A program made the position numbers and the translations under genes. A DNA stretch of 64,000 bases from Asterias rubens. Taxonomy: Eukaryota; Echinodermata; Asteroidea; Forcipulatida; Asteriidae. Position 1 is the first letter of the stretch; every line of letters starts with the position of its first letter. The DNA is taken from contig NC_047065.1 of the NCBI RefSeq assembly GCF_902459465.1, forward strand, positions 19,052,204 to 19,116,203, read 5' to 3'. Positions 32,706 through 46,461 of the stretch are shown here, piece after piece. The notes beneath the pieces were generated by a model that was not told the DNA's origin, ran no database searches, and saw nothing but the letters and a program-made list of their open reading frames with translations.

Positions 32706-35700
32706 GCAACAACAACCAAATAAATATAAACACACTTGTAATTTTTGTTGGTGTTCATTATTAGTTTTTACACTTCGAAAACGCAGAATTATTGTACACT
32801 ACCCTAAACTAAAATAATTTATAACTTAAGATAAGGGACCATAAGTAACTGCCTAAAGGTTCATATAGACAACGACAATCGAACCCGTCTGAGGATATCA
32901 CTTATAGAAGGGTCGCTTAACGAAACTGAACGAGTAATTGAGGAACATTTGTTTTCGGTATAAAACAGTGAATTTCACAAAGAGTTGAGACAAGGCTTTT
33001 GGGTTATGACGAGTTACTCTCAAGACGTACTAAATTATAGGATTAGCCTTAAGTTGTTTTTATAACTGGTAGCTAGTCCAAAGTTAGGACTAGTCCTAAC
33101 TCTTTGAGAACTCAACCCCAGTTTACATTTGAAAATGTCCTCAAAAACTTTCAATGCAATACGTTTTTTTTGGTTCACATCAAAGCAATCATTGGTATTT
33201 ACAACATAAGACTTATTCCATACAACATATCAGTATTTGAATTTAAAACGTGGGAAGAAACAAAAGGAAGTTAACATACCTGTAGCTGCCGTCGGGTTGG
33301 TTGCAAACCTTATCAAACTATTTCAAACTGTACAACTTGAATCGAATGAAGCAAATAGTTGTTCATAAAACGCGAGTCTCATTACAGTATGCATATAGTG
33401 ATACCACATACAGAGCAGTTATGATAGGGCCAAAAGTAAAAACCTTTTCACTTTTTAACACGCCCACACATACACCGGACCGACGGACCCGAGCACCGTT
33501 TGACACAATGAGTTATTCATCCGCCTATAGACCATGTGAACCTTGTTTACATTAAGCGTGACCTTGTACATTCTTGAAGTATTCTGGCTGGCACTGTACT
33601 ACACTGGTACTTTGGGAAATTTGACATTTTGTGTCATAATTTCACATAACTAAGAGTTTTGAAAGTAAAAGCTGGACAAGTTTTGAGATGTGCCCCTTTC
33701 ATGATATCAAAAGTTGATAAGATTTAAACAGTGCAATCTCCATAACATATAAGATTTCATGTTTTCTTCCATTGAGCTGTGTACAAATCATGCCTGCAGG
33801 AAGTCCAGGGTCTGTGGCTCTTGTGTAAACATGTGAGGTCACAGGTCACAGCGTCTATTCTTTACCAAGTAATAATGTACTGGTTTTGACAGGTTGTTTC
33901 CAAGTCACACGTATAGTATTTTAATGACAATTTACTTTTCATTAAATAATTTACTTTTCATTAAATAATTTGTTTAGCCTCACCTTTAAGCTTATATATT
34001 TCAAAGACTTTGATGAACTACTTTCTACTAATCCGCATGTGTTAGAGGGGAAAACACAGTGCTCAAAACATGCACAGTATAATAAATAAAAACTTGTTTG
34101 TGGTAGTACATTACCGAATGGTTACATCTGAGTATAACTATCTTACAATTTGCCCATGATTGTAATATTTCGTTGTTAGATTAAATTCTTCATCTAAAGT
34201 CTAAGGCTACCTATACCCCCCCCCCACCCTTCAAGACGGCATACCTGGTCGTTCTCGGGAATTGACGGGGAAGAGGTTTGGAGGAAGACATACACTCCTT
34301 AGGCCTACAAAAAATTTTCCAGGGAGAGATTGGCCTCAACTAACATTTAAGAAACACAAACAACTTGTATAGGTACCATGTTTTAATGTCCGACGTTTAA
34401 AAACTTGTTTGGTCTCATTGCAGTTATTGGACTATAGCCTATAGGTTCGGGAAAACGCAATACAATGAAATACACAACATAATATGAGTCACGTTTTGTA
34501 TGGTGTGAAAGTCATTTATACAGAACTTGCATTTCGCAGCCTTGCCTTATACATCAACAATCTTTTTTCAATTCAATGTTTATTCATTGTACTCTCATGA
34601 ATAATCACACAACCACCTAGAGCTTAAAGGGGACAGACACTAGGCCTACTTTCAATGATCACACAGGGAACTTTGAAATAATATTCAAATTTGGTGGTCG
34701 CAATCATTTGCAAAATTTTCGGGGGGAAAACAGTTCATTTTAGTCAGGTAAGTTTAACGTGTTTCGATTAGTGAACTAAACGAAAACCAGTGAGATCTTC
34801 AATTAGTGTTAATTGTTATGATTTGTAATGATTTCTAGTAGACTGCAGGACTTGCGATCACAAGGTTGTGTGTTCAAAACCTAAATCAAGCTAAATTCTG
34901 ATTTGCCATTGACTTACTAAATCACAATTTCTTGGTTTGTGCAATTCATAATCAGAGACGTTCAACCAATGTTTGTTTGTATAAGTGAGAGATTGGTTGT
35001 TGCCAGCTTGGTGTTTATATCCCAATTGCGGGCAAAATGTTAGACTCAGTAATATTACCACAAATGTTGTTATACTGTAAACTTTTCACAAGGCTTTTGC
35101 CTATTAAAACATAATTCCATCCACATAATTATGTTAGTGGCGCTGGATAAAAAAAAAATATAAAAAAACTTTGCAATATTGTCTGCTATTTTTTTTCATA
35201 TAAAATTTGTAGTTCCTTTTTTGCCCCAATGGCCGCCCGTAGTACACAGCCATTGCGACATATCGGGGAATTCCCGCGGATGAGAAATCAACAATTGTGT
35301 CTGAAGGTTGAGGTCAAGGTAAAACCGACAAGATCTGCATAACAGACGTTGTGTGTCAATTAAGCGGCATACAAAACCGGTTCTTTAATGGCATAGGGGT
35401 GGGGTTTTTTTTGTCTGGGGGAGTAATCTGTTTTTGTAACCCTGATCTGGTGGATATATGACAGAAATCAAAAGTGAACTGCCTTATCGAATGTGTTGAT
35501 CCTAGTGGCTGATCCTAGTCTGTGACTTTCACATCGAAGGCCGTACTCTTGGAAGTATAGATCGAATTACACGGTGTTTGTAGGTAAGATGAGTATGCAA
35601 GAATTCATGTATCATGTACGTAAACATGATACCGGACTGCATATTGGATCGTTGCACTCGAAATTACCACTGCCGTAGTGCTTTTCAATGGGGAAGTAAT

Positions 35701-36280
35701 GTTAAGGAAACAAAGTTAAACAGCTACCTGAGCGGAATGTTTTAAACGGAAATGGTATTTTAACTTGTTTATAATGCACTTGTTCACCATTTTAATGTAA
35801 TTTTGATATGTGTACACTTCTGAATTTCAAGCACAAATTGTGAGGAGCAAATCTAAACTGGTAAAAAAAAAAAAACGGACGGAATGGCGTCCAGAAACAA
35901 TGTGACAAAATACAAAAAAACTGCTGGTCCCTTCATGTCGCAACTCGCTCAATACACATGCTCTTGTACAATTATTCGAATCATTTAGTTTAATACACAT
36001 CTAATCTAATCATGGTACCTGCCTTGATATTTGTTAATATAATTAGTTTTAGAGTAGGCTATACAAACTCCCGAGTACAAAGTACTGAGTATACAGTGCT
36101 AACACACATAGGTGTATGGGTAAAAAAAAACAAAATTAATATTCTTTATCCCCGATGCAAATTTAACATCTACTATACAAACTCATTATCATAATTACCA
36201 TCCATCGACAGAGCGGTTAGGTTCCAAGGCACTCTGGTTTATCCACCAAAGATACAGTCAATGCCAAGTCTTATAATAGA
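32706..36280. other. Spacer of unit 3, no gene recognised
   Basis: Orthologous to 7350-10680 with scattered small indels. One segment near 33525-33600 is absent from unit 2. It contains a weak tRNA-like relic near 34840-34895 and a young SINE insertion listed separately. Confidence 0.55.
36059..36184 (+). mobile_element. 5'-truncated SINE insertion with 12-bp target duplication (unit 3 only)
   Basis: CTATACAAACTC occurs at 36059-36070 and 36173-36184, while unit 2 has it once (near 10575) with nothing between. The 102-bp insert starts at the CCGAGTA of the tRNA-SINE described at 5641, continues through its body (GCTAACACACATAGGTGTAT, GGTAAAAAAAAACAAAATTA) and ends with CCCGATGCAAATTTAACATC. 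Confidence 0.85.
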
Positions 36281-36377
36281 GGCAGTGGACACTATTGGTA
36301 TAATTACTCAAAATAATTATAAGCATAAAACCTTACTTGGTAGCAAGTAATGGGGAGAGGTTGATAGTATAAAACTA
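36281..36377. mobile_element. MITE family M1, 5' fragment
   Basis: Left part of the element seen intact at 10681-11030. It breaks after GATAGTATAAAAC and joins TAACTTGCAAGACATTAC, so a deletion of some 330 bp removed the rest. Confidence 0.8.
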
Positions 36378-36522
36378 ACTTGCAAGACATTACATGGTTT
36401 TTAAATTGGATATACTTTAAACTCCCAGTTAAGAATTAAACCGGATTACGGATCTAAAGGGATCTGACCAATTTCTGGGTCAGGCTAGCCTTGTCCAAGG
36501 CTATTACCACTGCTATGAATTC

Positions 36523-36900
36523 AAGGCAGTGGACACTATTGGTAATTACTCAAAATAATTATTATCATAAAACCTTACTTGGTAACGAGTTATCGGGAGA
36601 GGTTGGTAGTATAAAACATTGTGAGAAACGGCTCCCTTTGAAGTGGAGTAGTTTTAGAAAAAGAAGTAAACTTCCACGAATTTGATTTCGAGACCTCAGA
36701 TTTAGAATTTGAGATCTCTAAATCAACCATCTAAAAGTACATAACTTCGTGTGACATGGGTGTTTTTTCTTTTATTTTTATCTCGCAACTTCGACGACCA
36801 ATTGAGCTCAAATTTTCACAGGTTTGTTATTTTATGCCTATGTTTTGATACACCAAGTGAGAAGATATTGAAAAGTACCAATAGTGTCCAGTTTCTTTAA
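36523..36900. mobile_element. MITE family M1, full length
   Basis: Orthologue of 11269-11645, with AAGGCAGTGGACACTATTGG at the left and CCAATAGTGTCCAGTTTC plus TTAA at the right. Confidence 0.85.
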
Positions 36901-37189
36901 ACTGAGATGAACTAATTCGTTCTTTAAGAAGGCAACATTAAACGAACATATCACAAATAATGTTTTGTTATAACGAGTTTGTTCACGTACTTAATTTGGG
37001 ATGACAATGCTAACTGCAAGACATTACATGGTTTCTTAAATTGATATACTTTAAACTCCCAGTTGAGAATTGAACCCGGATTACGGATCTAAAGGGATCT
37101 GACAAATTTCTGGTCAGGCTTACCCGGAAAGTGGTAACCAAATACATGTACTTTAACTACGGTAGTGCGTAGACACGCTTACTTTCCCA

Positions 37190-37503
37190 TTAAAAGACAC
37201 TGGACACTACTATTGATATTTTTCAAATTACCAAGCTCAATCGGTCATCAAAGTTGGAAGATAATAATGAAAGAAAAAACACCCCTTTTACACGAAGTTG
37301 CGTGCTTTCAGATGCTTGATTTTGAGACCTCAAATTCTAAATCTGAGGTCTCGAAATCAAATTCGTGGAAATTTACTTCTTTTTCGAAAGCTACTCCACT
37401 TCAAATGGAGCCGTTTCTCACAATGTTTTATACTTCCAACCTCTCCCCATTACTCGTTACTAAGTAAAGTTATGTGCTAATAATAATTTTGAGTAATTAC
37501 CAA
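37190..37503. mobile_element. MITE family M1, diverged
   Basis: Orthologue of 11935-12248 with TTAA at 37190-37193. Confidence 0.75.
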
Positions 37504-38077
37504 TTTTAGATCAATAATTGTGGCCCATTATTATAAGCCTTGTATTTTTGTGTGGTATACATTGTCTATTGCAATTATAGTTCTTATATTATAGCGCATT
37601 TACAATAACTGTATCAAATGTTTCTTTACATTGCAACCATAATTTGCACACAGAAAATGTGAAATGTAGCTTTTGCATTTTTTCTTTATCGGGTTAATGT
37701 AAACTCCCCGATGAGAAATCGACAATGAGTTCTAAAGGTTGGGGTCAAAAGTTCAAAGCAATCAACTCAGAACTTCATATTACACATACACAAGGTGCAG
37801 CGGGTGGGTTTTTAGTGGGGTCGGAGTACAGCAATCAGTTTTTTGTGATATGAGTTTTAATTCCCTAAACTTGGAATCTGGGAAGCGTTGCTGTCAGTGA
37901 ACGCTTCTCAGATTGTGTATTCCTATTAGAGAATATTCCTTCTGCGGACAAAAAAAAATCGCTCAGGATTTTCAGCGATATCTCAAAAACACGACCACCT
38001 TTTGAAACAGTGTTCCCACGTACATGTACATTTGTAAAGGATAAAAACAAGGTTCAAAAAAAAAGGTATAATTTGTC

Positions 38078-38373
38078 TTAAAGGATTTGGGTACTTTTTC
38101 AAAATGTCCACAGATTTACATTAAACAGAAATGAGTAAAACAATGTCATGAAAATACGTTTTTACATGCTTAAAATAGTTTTGGTCTCATGATCTGTGAG
38201 ACGAAAATTATTTTCATGACATCGTTTTACTCATTTCCCAAAAACTACAGTACCTCAGCACGTAATATTTTCAGTGAAGCTTTCTACTATCGTCATCTTC
38301 AAACTGTGTAAGTTTGGTGTAAATCTGTGGACATTGTGATTTTTGTCCTACCAAAAGTACATAGACCCTTTAA
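38078..38373. mobile_element. MITE family M2, TTAA-flanked
   Basis: Orthologue of 12784-13079. TTAA at 38078-38081 and 38370-38373, with inverted ATGTCCACAGATTTACA ends and a central hairpin around TCTCATGATCTGTGAGA. Confidence 0.85.
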
Positions 38374-38567
38374 TGCAAATTAGCTCCTAGTGGATGATAC
38401 CCATGCCTACATAAAATGTATCAGCCTCAATGTTGTCATTTCCCTAAGCTACTCAAACCGATAAAATGTCGGCCAAGGAGCAGTTACAGTTAAGTATGAA
38501 TTTCCTTTTTGTCCACAAACGGTGAGAGTACAACTATTGACTTCACTCGAAATGTTTTTTTCTAGCT

Positions 38568-39031
38568 ATGGATCGCAACGCAGATTCAGATGAATATACT
38601 GGCCAAGAAGAGCAACAGTCGGGTACCCGACCCAATCCTCATTTGCTCCGCACAACAGGTTCAGAAACACGTCATGAACGATCCTGGAGGGTTGACGGAG
38701 CGTCACGAGGTGTTGTTGGCGGACAGTCGAACAGGAATAACTTAACATGGACTCGGTCAAGTAATCACAGCGCTGCTCCGGCTGCTGGCTCCTGGAGGAA
38801 TATTAACAGGGAAGCAAGTGGAGGTGCTCGGCCCAAGGATAGCAATACGTCTTGGAGGAGAAACAACTTAGAGAGAGAAGATGACTCAAAGACTCAAATA
38901 GACCGTCAGGAAACACCAAACTGGCGACGGAGAGCAGAGAGTCAGGGAGAAGGGACAACAGAACAGCCAAGGGACACTTCTACGATCAGTAGTGACTTCT
39001 TTAGACGGCCAGGTAAACCGAGAAGCAATGG
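38568..39031 (+). CDS. ZNFX1: Copy 3 coding exon 1
   Basis: Begins ATGGATCGCAACGC just after an acceptor (TTTTTTCTAG) and ends AGCAATGG at GTAAGTTAATAG. It has a single AES/AERQGEGTTEQPRD-type segment and uses the donor that belongs to exon 2 of copy 2. Confidence 0.8.
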
Positions 39032-42000
39032 GTAAGTTAATAGTTAAGAGGAGGGTTTACGTTTGGTAGTCACTCTTGATTTTTAAAGGAACATTACAGA
39101 ATTGGTTTTTGCTAACAAAACAGTTGCTGGCAGTGTAAGCACTTTAGGTAATCCATCATGCAACAACTGACAAATAATCTCCATGTAAGGACATAAATGG
39201 TTCCGGATTTGACAATATCATAAACAAAAGTCGACAATTTTTGTTTTTAAATAAAAACTCGCAAATTAAGTTGATTCTGTAAAATTACAGTTATATAGGA
39301 TTAAAACAAACAAACGGTTCAAAAACTGAAGTTCACTTTGCCTTTGACTAATTGAATACAGCAACATAGGATACATATGTTTTGCACACTAAAATGTTCT
39401 TCTGTCAAACAAATGAATTTTATGCAAGCAAAGTTAAGTTTGTCACAAGATAAGTTGTTTCATGATTGGAAAATCAACTGATATTTAATAAAATCATGTA
39501 TTTTAGGTTTATTATTCAACACAAAATTAAACGACAGTGTAATCGTTAAAGAACCAATACTGGTCAAGAAAAAAAACTAACACAGTAATTTAAACTATCT
39601 ATTTTAAAATGTCACAAAAAAAGTTTATTGAAAAACAAATTCATCCTTACTTCAGAGTATGTACTCAACAAACTGAACGAATTGCCTTCATTGCTTTGCC
39701 ACTGTAAACGGGTTGCATTTTTCAAAAGCCGAACATTTTAAACCAAAGAACATCTCCAAAAAACAAATCCAAAATGCTGAGAATGTTTTACTGTTTAAAT
39801 TTCAGGGGGTCAACAACCTCGAGCCCAACCAGTCCTCCAACCCCTGTAGAAGAAACTAAATGGCGTCGAGGACAGAGCGACGTTTGTTCGGGATCAGGGA
39901 GATACACAGGTCAAGTTCAAGTAAAGCAGACTCCCAAGACGCCCTCAATGTCAGAGGAAGAACTCAAGACACTGCTGACGGCCAGTCCACAAGAAGTTCT
40001 CTCCAAGCTTCTGAGCAGAAAACACGAATGGTTGGCACTTTTAAATCTAGACTCATTCAATGATAATGTAATGACGTTAATACTTGGTGTTTTTTCGTGT
40101 ATTTGTGATTTAAATGTAGATCCAAAAGTAAAGCAGGATATTCATATGGTATTCAGTATGATAGAGTCTGAAGGGTTTCTCATTAAACATTTGACGAGAT
40201 ACTTAGTAGGTTTGTCCACACAACAGCCGCATGATGATCAAGAAAGAGATAGTGAAACCCTTGAAAACAGTATCAAAATGATTTTGAAATTGCTGCAAGT
40301 TTTCCTTGAACAAAAGCCAGAAATTTATGGTGAAATGGGCGTGGTTCTGATTCTTCTCGAGAAGGCTGTTTCCCTGGCAGTGGTAGAATCTTGTACTGAC
40401 ATCAATCATGAAGGTCATAGTTACATGATCAAGGTAGAGCAGTTGAAAGAATGCTATCATGCACTGGACGAGTCTCATCAGATAAAACAACACGTTAAGG
40501 CACGGCAGCCACCCAACAACTTCAGAGAGATTCCAATCATCCCCGACAGTTTAGAGATTCAGAAACCAACAAAGCCATTCTTACGAAAGAACATCTTAAA
40601 GGGAAGGTATCAAGACGTCGAGCATTATCTTGATGTGCAGTTCAGGTTGTTGAGGGAGGACTTTGTTGCACCGTTACGGGAAGGTATCTCAGAGTTTCTC
40701 TCTAAAGTAAACAATCATCATCAAGACATTCGGGTGTATCGCAAAGTCTCCGTTCAAGGTCAGAAGATTGGGAAAAGAGGTCAGTTCACCCTGGAGTTTG
40801 ATGTCAAAGGTCTCAACCGTATCAACTGGCAAACCAGCAAGCGTCTGATATATGGTTCATTCGTCTGTCTCACTAAGGACAGTTTCAAGAGCATTTTATG
40901 TGCGTCTGTGGCAGATCGGAACACGAAGGACTTGGAAAAAGGTCTTGTTGATGTTTGTTTTTTTACCGAGTGTAGTAGCACGCCTACAGGTACCTTTGTC
41001 ATGGTCGAATCTGCAGCTTATTTTGAAGCCTATCGACACGTCTTACTAGGGCTACAACGAATGAAAAGCGACAATTTCCCTTTTGAAAGGTACATTGTGA
41101 ATGTTTCATGTAATGTTAAAACACCCAGTTATCTGGGCAAAGACTGCTCTGATGTGTATGACCTACGACCATTGGTTGTTGAAACTGATCAGGTCTTTGA
41201 AGATGAGGGTCTGACTGAAACCTTCGTAAATGCAGCATGTGTGTCAATTTTAGATCCACAAAGTTGGCCGGCTGCAGAGGCCTTACATCTTGACGAGTCA
41301 CAGAAGGCAGCTGTGCAGGCAGCATTGACGAAGGAGTTTGCCATCATCCAAGGTCCACCAGGAACGGGGAAGACTTACATTGGTCTCAAGATCATCGAAT
41401 TACTCCTTTACAATATACCTACGACAATAGATGCATCTCCAATTCTTGTGGTGTGCTACACAAACCATGCTCTCGATCAGTTTCTGGAGGGAGTTCTACG
41501 TTTTGATGAGAAGAATCTGGTTCGTGTTGGAAGCCGAAGCAAAAGTGTAGTGCTTGAGTCTCGAAATCTGTCCTATCTAAAACGACATCTAGGTCGCCCG
41601 CCTAAGAACATGCAGCAAAGGGAAGTACTTGAAGAAACCGAAGCGAGTTTACACGGAATAAAATCAGCAATTCATCGTACACTTCTAAAAGTGGCTTTTG
41701 CTAAAACGATCATAATTCAAGTCGAGAAGCTAAACAATGTCATGAGCGACAAACATCAACAAAGTTTTCAAAAGAATAAGAAGAGACCTGAGGATCCAAC
41801 AACAAACCTTCTGAACTGGCTAAATGTGGTTGATATCAATCATGAAAGTGATAGCTCCGATATGTCAGATTCAAATGAAGAAAAAGATGAATTTATTGAC
41901 GTAGAGGATGAAAGTGCACGGATACAACATGAACGCCGAATCGATGATGAAGATGACTCGAGAGTTTCCGAAGAACAGCGAAAGCAAAATGAGCTTTCCG

Positions 42001-45000
42001 TATTGAGACAAAATGCAGCATACAGCACTGAATGTAAGAAACGCTGTGGTTCAAATTTGGAGTCCACCCCGAAAGAAGAACTTAAGAAGGACGACATGAT
42101 GTCTGATAGAGAAGCTTCTAGAGTCACAAATGTATGGAGTCTGACGTTCAGCGATCGTTGGCGGCTTTACAGACTCTGGGTTAAGAGGTACATTGAAGAG
42201 CAGGAGGAGATGCTGAAGGATTACCGCAAAAGTTATGACAGCCTTTCAAAGGAAATTCAAGCTATGAAAAACAGCGTAGAATTTGAAGTTCTCTCAAAAG
42301 CAAGAGTGATTGGAATGACGACAACAGGTGCGGCCAGATGTCAGTCGGCTCTGCAGCTTCTTGGTCCTCGTATTGTGATAGTGGAAGAGGCTGCTGAAGT
42401 TCTTGAAGCTCATATCATTACCGCCCTGACTGCAAAATGTCAGCATCTCATTCTGATTGGAGATCATCAGCAGCTGAAGCCAAACCCAACAGTCTATCGC
42501 CTGGCTAAGGTTTTCAATATGGATACCTCCTTGTTTGAACGGATGATCAACAACGGCGTGCCTTGTCAAACATTGAACCACCAGCATCGTATGCGTCCTG
42601 AAATCTCAAAACTCATGAAGAAACATTTTTATAAAAATCTTCACGACGATGAGTCTGTGATGGATTTCGATGACATGAAAGGAGTAGCACATAACATGTT
42701 TTTCATTGATCACAATCAGTTTGAAGATGAGGGTGATGACAACAAAACCAAGTCCAATCAGCATGAAGCGGAGGTCCTTGTCGAGTTGTGTAGGTACTTG
42801 TTACATCAAGGATATCAGCCCAAACAGATTACCATTCTAACCACCTACTTAGGTCAACTCTTCACCTTCAAGAAACTTATGGATAAAGGGACCTTCGAGG
42901 GAGTTCGGGTGTCTGTGGTTGACAATTTCCAGGGAGAAGAAAATGACATCATACTTTTGTCTTTGGTTCGAAGCAACGAAGAGGGTTCCATCGGGTTCCT
43001 GAAGACTTCAAATCGTGTTTGTGTTGCCTTGTCTAGAGCTCGCATGGGTTTCTACTGTATTGGCAACGCCAACATCCTGAGAAAGTCTACTATCTGGAGT
43101 GGCATACTAAGAACCCTTAAAGATGAGAAGAAAATTAGCCCCTCGCTTGCATTGGTTTGTCAAAACCATTTAGTAGTAACAGCGGTAGCGTCGGCCAGAG
43201 ATTTCAAGGAGAAGGTTCAAGACGGAGGTTGTGGCGAGCCATGTGGGTACAGGCTTCCATGTAATCACATATGCAAATTACACTGCCATCCCTTTGATCA
43301 AAACCATATAGTTTACAAGTGTCAAGAGCCCTGCTCAAAGTTATGTAGAAGAAAGGAACACACGTGTCTGCTGAAATGCTATGAGGAATGCACATCGTGT
43401 TTGACAAATGTACAGAAACTGATGCCAAAGTGTGGTCATGTTATTCAGGTTGAATGTGAGATGTTTGATTCAGTTACTTGTACCGAACCATGTCCTAGAT
43501 CACTGCCATGTGGGCATCCATGTAGGAAGGCGTGCGGAGATTCGTGTCCTACTTGTATTGTTGAGGTTTCTAAATCGATGCCAGAGTGTGGTAATGTTAT
43601 CCAGGTTCAATGTCGTTGGTATGAGTCAATCACTTGTACAGAACCATGTCCTAGAACACTGTCATGTGGACATGCATGTAAAGGGGCGTGTGGTGCTAAA
43701 TGCACTACTTACTGTACTGTCAAGGTCTCTAAACACGTTACAAAGTGTGGCCATGACGTCCTGATGGAATGTGCCAAGAACCCCGACTTAACGCCCTGTA
43801 CTCATCTATGTGACAAGTTGCTGGTATGTGGCCATCGTTGCCCCGAAAAGTGCAGCGAGCCATGTCCAGAGGAAAGATTAGATGACGCCAAGATGATGAA
43901 GCATTTAAGGATCCATTTTAATTTCAAATCATTTTGCAAAGAGAAGTGTGAGCGGTCATTGCCTTGCGGCCATCCCTGTCCTAATAAATGTTGCGAACCG
44001 TGCCCAAAGGAAACAGTGGACCCAACCTATGGTGAATACATAAAGCTTCACGAAAAAGTTCGTGGTCATATTGTTGCCGGCAAACTGTTTATGGTGTGTA
44101 CCCAAATCACAAATAAAAAGCTTATTGTGTGTGATCATACTGTAGCAGTGCCATGTCATACTGATATTGCGTCATTAACTTGCAAAGAGACCTGCAACAA
44201 AGAGTTATCATGTGGTCATCGGTGCAAAGATAAATGTGGCGTCCCCTGCAAATGCAAACTGAGAGTCAACAGAAAGCTTCCATCTTGTGAACATTCTGCT
44301 CGGCTCCCTTGCTACCAAGATTTCAACTCCTATCAATGTGAGAAGAAATGTCAGAAAATGTTACAATGTGGGCATCCATGTTCCAATAAATGTTGTGAAC
44401 CCTGCCCAACGGATGGAGAAGACGCCCAAACTGAGAGCACTCGAAACTCCCCAGCAAAGGCCTGTCAACGCTCTGTGAGGAAGAAGTTTAGTGTCTGCCA
44501 CCACAGTGTTGTACTCCCATGTTATAAAGACGTTGAGTCGGTCGTATGTGCAGAAAGGTGTACCAAAGTGTTGTCGTGTAGTCACAAATGTCCAAACCGA
44601 TGTGGCGATCCATGTCCAAGTAGCAACCCTAAGAAGACAGACACTTACTGTGACTGGATTGATGATGGCAACAGTTCATCTGAACAAGATGACCTCTATG
44701 TCAGAAAATGCCAACAGTTTGTGAACAAAAAGATACCTTCTTGCGGTCACGTCATAGAAAGTCCATGCTATAAAAGCGTTGAATCACTGGTATGCCCAAA
44801 GCCCTGTGAGAAGATTCTTCCATGTGGTCATCAATGCGAAAACAAATGTGGGGAGCCGTGCCCGAACGAAGAATGTACATCCAGTGACGACGAAGAGGAA
44901 ATGAATGAAAACGAATTTGTAAAACAGAGTTGTCAAGTCACCGTATACAAGCAGCTACCTGACTGTTTGCATTTTATGAATCTTCCGTGCTACAAGAAAG

Positions 45001-45371
45001 CAGAGTCCGTTGAATGTTCAAATACATGTGAGAAGATACTGAAGTGTGGTCACAAATGTCCAAACCGATGTGGCGATCCATGTCCAAGTAGCAACCCTAA
45101 GAAGACAGACACTTACTATGACTGGAATGATGATGGCAACAGTTCATCTGAACAAGATGACCTCTATGTCAGAAAATGCCAACAGTTTGTGAACAAAAAG
45201 ATACCTTCTTGCGGTCACGTCATAGAAAGTCCATGCTATAAAAGCGTTGAATCACTGGTATGCCCAAAGCCCTGTGAGAAGATTCTTCCATGTGGTCATC
45301 AATGCGAAAACAAATGTGGGGAGCCGTGCCCGAACGAAGAATGTACATCCAGTGACGACGAAGAGGAATAA
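38568..45371 (+). CDS. ZNFX1: ZNFX1-like helicase / zinc-finger protein, copy 3 (two coding exons, frame broken)
   Basis: Coding exons are 38568-39031 and 39806-45371 (GT-AG; 464 nt leaves two bases that join the first base of exon 2), giving about 2009 residues before a TAA at 45369-45371. The ATG at 39774 is intronic. The helicase is complete in sequence: Walker A GPPGTGKT (about residue 671), EEAAE (about 1015), GDHQQLKP, QHRMRPE, QGEEND and ALSRAR. NFX1-type fingers follow up to the end of the second 156-residue module. There, GAGGAAATGAATG of the other modules reads GAGGAATAAATG, a net 1-nt loss plus one substitution that makes the stop. The product would keep the helicase and about half of the fingers. 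It is either a truncated protein, a young pseudogene, or an assembly error in a repeat. Confidence 0.85.
39032..39805 (+). other. Copy 3 intron
   Basis: A 774-bp AT-rich intron orthologous to 14127-14929, with donor GTAAGT and acceptor TTTAAATTTCAG. Nothing else is seen in it. Confidence 0.8.
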
Positions 45372-46461
45372 ATGAAAACGAATTTGTAAAACAGAGTTGT
45401 CAAGTCACCGTATACAAGCAGCTACCTGACTGTTTGCATTTTATGAATCTTCCGTGCTACAAGAAAGCAGAGTCCGTTGAATGTTCAAATACATGTGAGA
45501 AGATACTGAAGTGTGGTCACAAATGTCCAAACCGATGTGGCGATCCATGTCCAAGTAGCAACCCTAAGAAGACAGACACTTACTATGACTGGAATGATGA
45601 TGGCAACAGTTCATCTGAACAAGATGACCTCTATGTCAGAAAATGCCAACAGTTTGTGAACAAAAAGATACCTTCTTGCGGTCACGTCATAGAAAGTCCA
45701 TGCTATAAAAGCGTTGAATCACTGGTATGCCCAAAGCCCTGTGAGAAGATTCTTCCATGTGGTCATCAATGCGAAAACAAATGTGGGGAGCCGTGCCCGA
45801 ACGAAGAATGTACATCCAGTGACGACGAAGAGGAAATGAATGAAAACGAATTTGTAAAACAGAAATGCCAAGTCACCGTTTCCAAGCAGCTACCTGACTG
45901 CTGGCATTTCATGAATCTTCCTTGCTACAAGAAAGCAGAGTCCGTTGATTGTTCAAATCCCTGTGAGAAGATACTGAAGTGTGGTCACAAATGCCCAAAT
46001 GAATGTGGTGAGACGTGTCCAAGTAGCAACCCTAAGAAGACAGACACTTACTATGACTGGAATGATGATGGCAACAGTTCATCTGAACAAGATGACCTCT
46101 ATGTCAGAAAATGCCAACAGTTTGTGAACAAAAAGATACCTTCTTGCGGTCACGTCATAGAAAGTCCATGCTATAAAAGCGTTGAATCACTGGTATGCCC
46201 AAAGCCCTGTGAGAAGATTCTTCCATGTGGTCATCAATGCGAAAACAAATGTGGGGAGCCGTGCCCGAACGAAGAATGTACATCCAGTGACGACGAAGAG
46301 GAAATGAATGAAAACGAATTTGTAAAACAGAAATGCCAAGTCACCGTTTCCAAGCAGCTACCTGACTGCTGGCATTTCATGAATCTTCCTTGCTACAAGA
46401 AAGCAGAGTCCGTTGATTGTTCAAATCCCTGTGAGAAGATACTGAAGTGTGGTCACAAATG
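44591..46461 (+). repeat. Four tandem 468-bp zinc-finger modules in copy 3
   Basis: Module starts are at 44591, 45059, 45526 and 45994, and the array ends at 46461. Spacing is 468, 467, 468 and 468; the single 467 is the frameshifted module. The fourth module joins by CPNECGETCPSSN, a hybrid of the terminal sequence CPNECGETCLES and the module start, so an exchange took place inside the terminal finger. Confidence 0.95.
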
